Assembly (NCBI GenBank): GCA_900550385.1
Contig: URRZ01000101.1
Span: forward strand, 1-6,620
Direction of reading: 5' to 3'
DNA from: an uncultured Coriobacteriaceae bacterium
Lineage (GTDB): Bacteria; Actinomycetota; Coriobacteriia; Coriobacteriales; Eggerthellaceae
DNA length: 6,620 nucleotides
In this document: positions 4,076-6,620 of the stretch, piece by piece
How the letters are laid out: each line of letters starts with the position of its first letter
How positions within the stretch are numbered: position 1 is the stretch's first letter
Position numbers and translations under genes: made by a program
The notes under the pieces: generated by a model
What the model was told of the DNA's origin: nothing
Databases searched by the model: none
The model's input: only the letters and a program-made list of their open reading frames with translations

Positions 4076-4909
4076 ATGCCCCTTGTCCGCATAGCGTCGA
4101 TTGACGACAGCAGGTTCGACCCCTTCCGCAAGGGGATGGGCGACGCGCGCCTGCGCGACGGCGAGGCGAGCGGCGTGCCGCTGTTTCTAGCCGAGTCGGC
4201 TCTGGCGGTGGAGCGCGCGCTGGATGCGGGCGTCGTGCCGCATGCGATGCTCCTGGAGGAGAAATGGCTGGATCCGCTGCGGGATCTGGTGGGCCGCGTG
4301 CTCGATGCGGCGCCCGACGTTCCCGCAATGGTGGCGTCGCCGCAGCAGTTCGTGCAGGTGACGGGCTATTCGCTCACGCGGGGAGCCCTCACCGCCATGG
4401 TGCGCCCGCCGCTGCCCTCCGCGCGGGATGTCCTGCGGGGCGCCCGGCGCGTGGCCGTTTTGGAGGACGTGAACAACTACGCCAACATCGGCGGCATCTT
4501 CCGCAGCGCCGCCGCCTTGGGCATCGATGCCGTGCTGGTCACGCCGTCGTGCCACGACCCGCTGTTCCGTCGTGCGGCGCGCATCAGCAGAGGCGCGGTG
4601 TTCCAGGTGCCGTGGACGCGCATCGGGCACGAGCGCGGCTGGGCGGAGGAGGGGATCCCCCTGCTTCACGACTTGGGGTTCCAGGTCGCCGCCATGGCGT
4701 TGCGCGACGAGTCGATGACGCTCGACGATCCGCGCCTGGCGCGCATCGAGCGTCTCGCCGTGGTGCTGGGGGCGGAAGGCCCCGGTCTTTCGGATGAGAC
4801 CATCCGCCTTGCGGACTGGACGGTGCTCATCCCCATGATGCACGGCGTCGATTCCCTGAACGTCGCCGCCGCCAGCGCCGTCGCCTTCTGGCAGCTGCGC
4901 GCGCGATGA
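4076..4909 (+). CDS. TrmH/SpoU-family RNA 2'-O-methyltransferase
   Basis: This 277-residue cytoplasmic enzyme has the SPOUT knotted methyltransferase fold and probably methylates a ribose 2'-hydroxyl in tRNA or rRNA using S-adenosylmethionine. The three SpoU motifs are present in order: motif 1 at 133-149 (NNYANIGGIFRSAAALG, with catalytic-type N137 and R143), motif 2 at 231-239 (LGAEGPGLS) and motif 3 at 252-267 (IPMMHGVDSLNVAAAS), which together form the knot and cofactor site. The N-terminal ~120 residues resemble the substrate-binding region of the family, with GVPLFLAESALAVERAL (33-49) where family members usually have an ExxxxVxxAL-type strand-helix. The conserved NN-N-G-R signature and intact SLNV core argue for an active enzyme. 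The RNA target cannot be read from sequence: 23S rRNA (RlmB-like) and tRNA (TrmH-like) members share these motifs. It has no evident functional link to the neighbours. Confidence 0.9.
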   Translation: MPLVRIASIDDSRFDPFRKGMGDARLRDGEASGVPLFLAESALAVERALDAGVVPHAMLLEEKWLDPLRDLVGRVLDAAPDVPAMVASPQQFVQVTGYSLTRGALTAMVRPPLPSARDVLRGARRVAVLEDVNNYANIGGIFRSAAALGIDAVLVTPSCHDPLFRRAARISRGAVFQVPWTRIGHERGWAEEGIPLLHDLGFQVAAMALRDESMTLDDPRLARIERLAVVLGAEGPGLSDETIRLADWTVLIPMMHGVDSLNVAAASAVAFWQLRAR

Positions 4910-5071
4910 GGGAGGGGCGGGGGGGGGGGGGGCGGCCGGGGTGGGGGGGGGGGGGGCGGGGCAAAAAAGGGGAGGCCGGGGGGCGGCGGAGCGAAGGTTA
5001 AAGGGGGCAATGAATTTTATAAATTTCCGCTCACCTAAAAATTTTCCGGGCCCCTTTACCACGCTTCGAAA

Positions 5072-5102
5072 ATGAGAAAAAACCTCCGTCCCTTTTTCTC
5101 AT
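5072..5102. terminator. AT-rich hairpin, possible bidirectional terminator
   Basis: ATGAGAAAAA (5072-5081) and TTTTTCTCAT (5093-5102) are exact reverse complements around an 11-base loop. The A-tract/T-tract form would be read similarly from either strand, but the stem is weak and it adjoins doubtful sequence, so the call is tentative. Confidence 0.4.
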
Positions 5103-5125
5103 CGCAGCCGGGGCAGACGGCATCG

Positions 5126-5134
5126 TGCTACCAT
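5126..5134 (+). promoter_or_regulatory. Extended -10 promoter of the EamA transporter gene
   Basis: TG-C-TACCAT (5126-5134) matches the rpmE promoter element TG-G-TACTAT, giving a shared GTGSTACYAT. No clear -35 box is seen. An overlapping CATAAT (5132-5137) is an alternative -10. The leader before the ATG would be about 90 bases. Confidence 0.45.
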
Positions 5135-5230
5135 AATCGGTTGAACAGGTTCCGTGGTTGAATGCCCTGCCGAACGCTCGGGGGCGCGCGAGCGCATGCG
5201 TTCGGGGCGGGGGCGGAATAGGGGGGATCC

Positions 5231-6112
5231 ATGGGGCAAGTGGGCGTAGGCTACCTTATCGCGGTCATCCAGGCGATCCTGTACGCCGGCATGGGCGTCA
5301 TCGGCAAGTTTCTGTACAACACGGGGCTCAACCCCGAGCAGGTGACGGCGATCCGGTTCATCGGCGCGGTGCTCATCGTGGGCGTCGTCCTGATCGTCCG
5401 CCGCAAGCCGTTCTTCAGCCGCTCTCCGCTCGTGTACGTGCAGGCGTTCTTCTTCGCCGCCAGCGCCTATCTGTACCTGGTGTCGGTCGACTACCTCACC
5501 GCCGGGCTGGCGACGGTCATCTTCTACACCTATCCCGCGGTCGTCGCTCTGATGGCGGTGTTCGCGCTGCACGAGAAGCTCACGATCCGCACGGTGGCGG
5601 CGCTCGTGTTGGCGATGGTGGGCATCGTGCTCATCTCGGGCATCTTGGCGCCGCAGGAGCTGCGGCTTTCGGCCCTGGGCATCGTGCTGGCGGTGACGGC
5701 GTCCATCGCGTTCGCCATCTACATGATCATCGGGCAGAAGACGGTCGCCAAAGACGAGCAGCTCACGCTCACGTTCACCATGAGCGCGGTGAGCGCGCTT
5801 CTGTGCATCGTGCTGTTCCCGGCGCAGCTGCCGCCGCTTCTGGGCATGACGCCCGTGCAGTGGGGGATGAGCTTCGCGATCGCGCTCCTGTGCACGGTGC
5901 TGCCCGTGTTCCTGCTGCTGGCGGCCATCAAGCGCATCGGCTCCACCAAAGCCTCGCTCATCAGCATCCTCGAGACGCCGTTCTCGCTGCTGCTCGCGTT
6001 CGCCGTACTGGGCGAGACGCTCACCGGCATGCAGGGCGCCGGCTGTCTTCTGGTGGTGGCGTCCATCGTGGTGACGACGCTGCCCTCGCGCAGCGAGAGG
6101 AAGAAGGAGTGA
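5231..6112 (+). CDS. EamA/DMT-superfamily membrane transporter
   Basis: This 293-residue integral membrane protein is built from two homologous EamA domains (about residues 8-136 and 149-283), each with five hydrophobic segments, ten helices in all. Approximate helices: 7-27, 39-56, 68-86, 91-113, 119-138, 148-167, 180-197, 212-233, 240-260 and 266-284. The internal duplication shows in the paired ends YPAVVALMAVFALHEKLT (101-118) and ETPFSLLLAFAVLGETLT (248-265), where a glutamate follows the fourth helix of each half. A positively charged tail (SRSERKKE) is expected to face the cytoplasm. Members export or exchange amino acids, metabolites or nucleotide sugars, and the substrate cannot be deduced here. 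The ATG at 5231 is preceded by AGGGGGG four bases away, with an extended -10 promoter upstream. The gene is convergent with the Elp3 gene, leaving only 66 bases between stops and no clear terminator. Confidence 0.92.
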   Translation: MGQVGVGYLIAVIQAILYAGMGVIGKFLYNTGLNPEQVTAIRFIGAVLIVGVVLIVRRKPFFSRSPLVYVQAFFFAASAYLYLVSVDYLTAGLATVIFYTYPAVVALMAVFALHEKLTIRTVAALVLAMVGIVLISGILAPQELRLSALGIVLAVTASIAFAIYMIIGQKTVAKDEQLTLTFTMSAVSALLCIVLFPAQLPPLLGMTPVQWGMSFAIALLCTVLPVFLLLAAIKRIGSTKASLISILETPFSLLLAFAVLGETLTGMQGAGCLLVVASIVVTTLPSRSERKKE

Positions 6113-6178
6113 GGCGCCCCGTCGCCGCTTCCGCTGTGAGGTCGCCCAGCGCATCGGCGAGTCGATCCGCGCCGGCGC

Positions 6179-6620
6179 CTACGCCAGTTGACGCTGCTGG
6201 TAGAGGCCGTTGTCCCCGAACCCGAGGTTGCGGTAGTAGCCGCGTGTGCCGACGGCGCTGATGACGTTGACGGCGCGGTAGCCCCGCTCGCATGCGATGG
6301 CGCAGGCGCGCTCCACCAGCGCGCGCCCGAGGCCGCGATGCTGCGCGCCGCCGCTTACGCGATGCAAGCCGGCGACTTGGCCGTACACGTGCACCTCGCG
6401 GATCATCGCCTCGTTGGGGCGCAAGGGGAAGAGAACGTCGTTGTCTCCATCACCGCATCCGACGAGAGCGCTGATCGCCTCCTCATGCGGCAGCGAGAGC
6501 CGCAGGAATCCCGCGATGCGCCCCTCGGGCGTCACCCATTGAAGGAAGACCTCGTCGCCCGCCGTCGTGGGATAGGCTATCTCGTCTAGGCGGAGCTCGT
6601 CCACGTCGGCGCCGGCGACG
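6179..6620 (-). CDS. elp3: Elp3 C-terminal acetyltransferase domain (partial, cut by the window edge)
   Basis: The frame runs in from the right edge with no start and stops at 6179-6181, so about 146 C-terminal residues are seen. They form the GNAT (lysine-acetyltransferase-like) domain that closes Elp3 proteins. Diagnostic blocks are FLQWV then IAGFLRLSLP, IREVHVYG (family form VRELHVYG), AQHRGLGRALVERA (the QxxGxG acetyl-CoA loop) and VNVISAVGTRGYYRNLGF, the Elp3-specific form of the last motif with the paired tyrosines. Elp3 uses a radical-SAM domain plus this domain to build the carboxymethyl-type modification on wobble uridine-34 of tRNA. The radical-SAM half, with its CxxxxCxxC iron-sulfur motif, would lie beyond the window and could not be checked. 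A free-standing GNAT protein is less likely, because the frame continues to the edge and the motifs are Elp3-like rather than generic. Confidence 0.85.
   Translation of the reverse strand, partial: VAGADVDELRLDEIAYPTTAGDEVFLQWVTPEGRIAGFLRLSLPHEEAISALVGCGDGDNDVLFPLRPNEAMIREVHVYGQVAGLHRVSGGAQHRGLGRALVERACAIACERGYRAVNVISAVGTRGYYRNLGFGDNGLYQQRQLA

Larger units (their letters stand above)
4910..5230. other. Low-complexity, probably unreliable intergenic stretch followed by the transporter promoter region
   Basis: Directly after the methyltransferase stop come two runs of 14 G (4919-4932 and 4943-4956) within almost C-free, G-rich sequence. Next is a homopolymer-rich part (AAAAAAGGGG, GGGGGG, TTAAAGGGGG) and then an AT-rich segment (about 5005-5092). 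This homopolymer-inflated look resembles the tail of poor-quality reads or a badly closed gap more than natural Coriobacteria-like intergenic DNA. From about 5100 the sequence looks normal again and holds the promoter and ribosome-binding site of the next gene. I see no gene here. Confidence 0.55.

Noticed and set aside
5099..6154. Long minus-strand frame, rich in Arg, His, Asp and Gln, opposite the transporter gene
   Set aside because: It lies antisense to a clear ten-helix EamA protein with good codon use; the charged low-complexity translation is a shadow of hydrophobic codons.
6112..6180. AGGCGCC and GGCGCCT inverted pair spanning the two convergent stop codons
   Set aside because: GGCGCC is itself a palindrome and the arms are 55 bases apart with no T-tract, so chance in GC-rich DNA is enough.
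6120..6191. Coding-like plus-strand tail ending CEVAQRIGESIRAGAYAS after the transporter
   Set aside because: GC at third positions is high, but the same positions are also third positions of the minus-strand elp3 read-through, no start exists, and the piece is too short to identify.

Overview
This window is a stretch of a GC-rich bacterial chromosome from an obligate anaerobe. The protein mix suggests the actinobacterial class Coriobacteriia (an Eggerthella- or Gordonibacter-like gut organism). The evidence is a two-centre superoxide reductase (an anaerobe marker), a zinc-ribbon ribosomal protein L31 with a long Ala/Lys/Glu tail, very high G+C at third codon positions, and TGnTACYAT-type extended -10 promoters. 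The taxonomic placement is inference. Sequence quality falls at two places: the AT-rich first ~75 bases, and 4917-5092, where two G14 runs are followed by homopolymer-rich, AT-rich sequence. Both look like poorly resolved reads or a contig edge.

Layout, left to right. (1) 78-545, +: the C-terminal piece of a repetitive, probably beta-solenoid surface protein with no usable start. (2) 593-973, +: dfx, desulfoferrodoxin-type superoxide reductase, with a 12-bp hairpin centred on its stop codon and a strong terminator about 80 bases further on. (3) 1117-2022, +: rhaD, rhamnulose-1-phosphate aldolase with all metal and catalytic residues and an extra N-terminal helix. (4) 2221-2679, +: rpmE (L31) with its own extended -10 promoter, a leader hairpin and an intrinsic terminator. 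(5) 2752-3092: no convincing gene, but an AT-rich regulatory island, a perfect 25-bp palindrome and a 13-bp inverted repeat. (6) 3093-3962, +: a LysR-family regulator. (7) 4076-4909, +: a SpoU/TrmH-family RNA methyltransferase. (8) 4910-5230: the low-quality G-rich stretch, a hairpin, and the promoter of the next gene. (9) 5231-6112, +: an EamA (DMT) ten-helix membrane transporter. (10) 6179-6620, -: the C-terminal acetyltransferase domain of Elp3, convergent with the transporter and cut by the window edge.

The genes do not form one pathway. Nearly every gene has its own ribosome-binding site, and several have their own promoter or terminator, so this reads as mostly monocistronic housekeeping and metabolic genes. 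L31, the TrmH-family enzyme and Elp3 relate to translation or RNA modification. The superoxide reductase handles oxidative stress, the aldolase sugar catabolism, and the LysR protein and transporter have unknown ligands. I found no convincing undescribed multi-gene system. The points most worth a second look are the RhaD N-terminal extension, the L31 tail and leader hairpin, the stop-codon-centred hairpin of dfx, and the palindromes upstream of the LysR gene.
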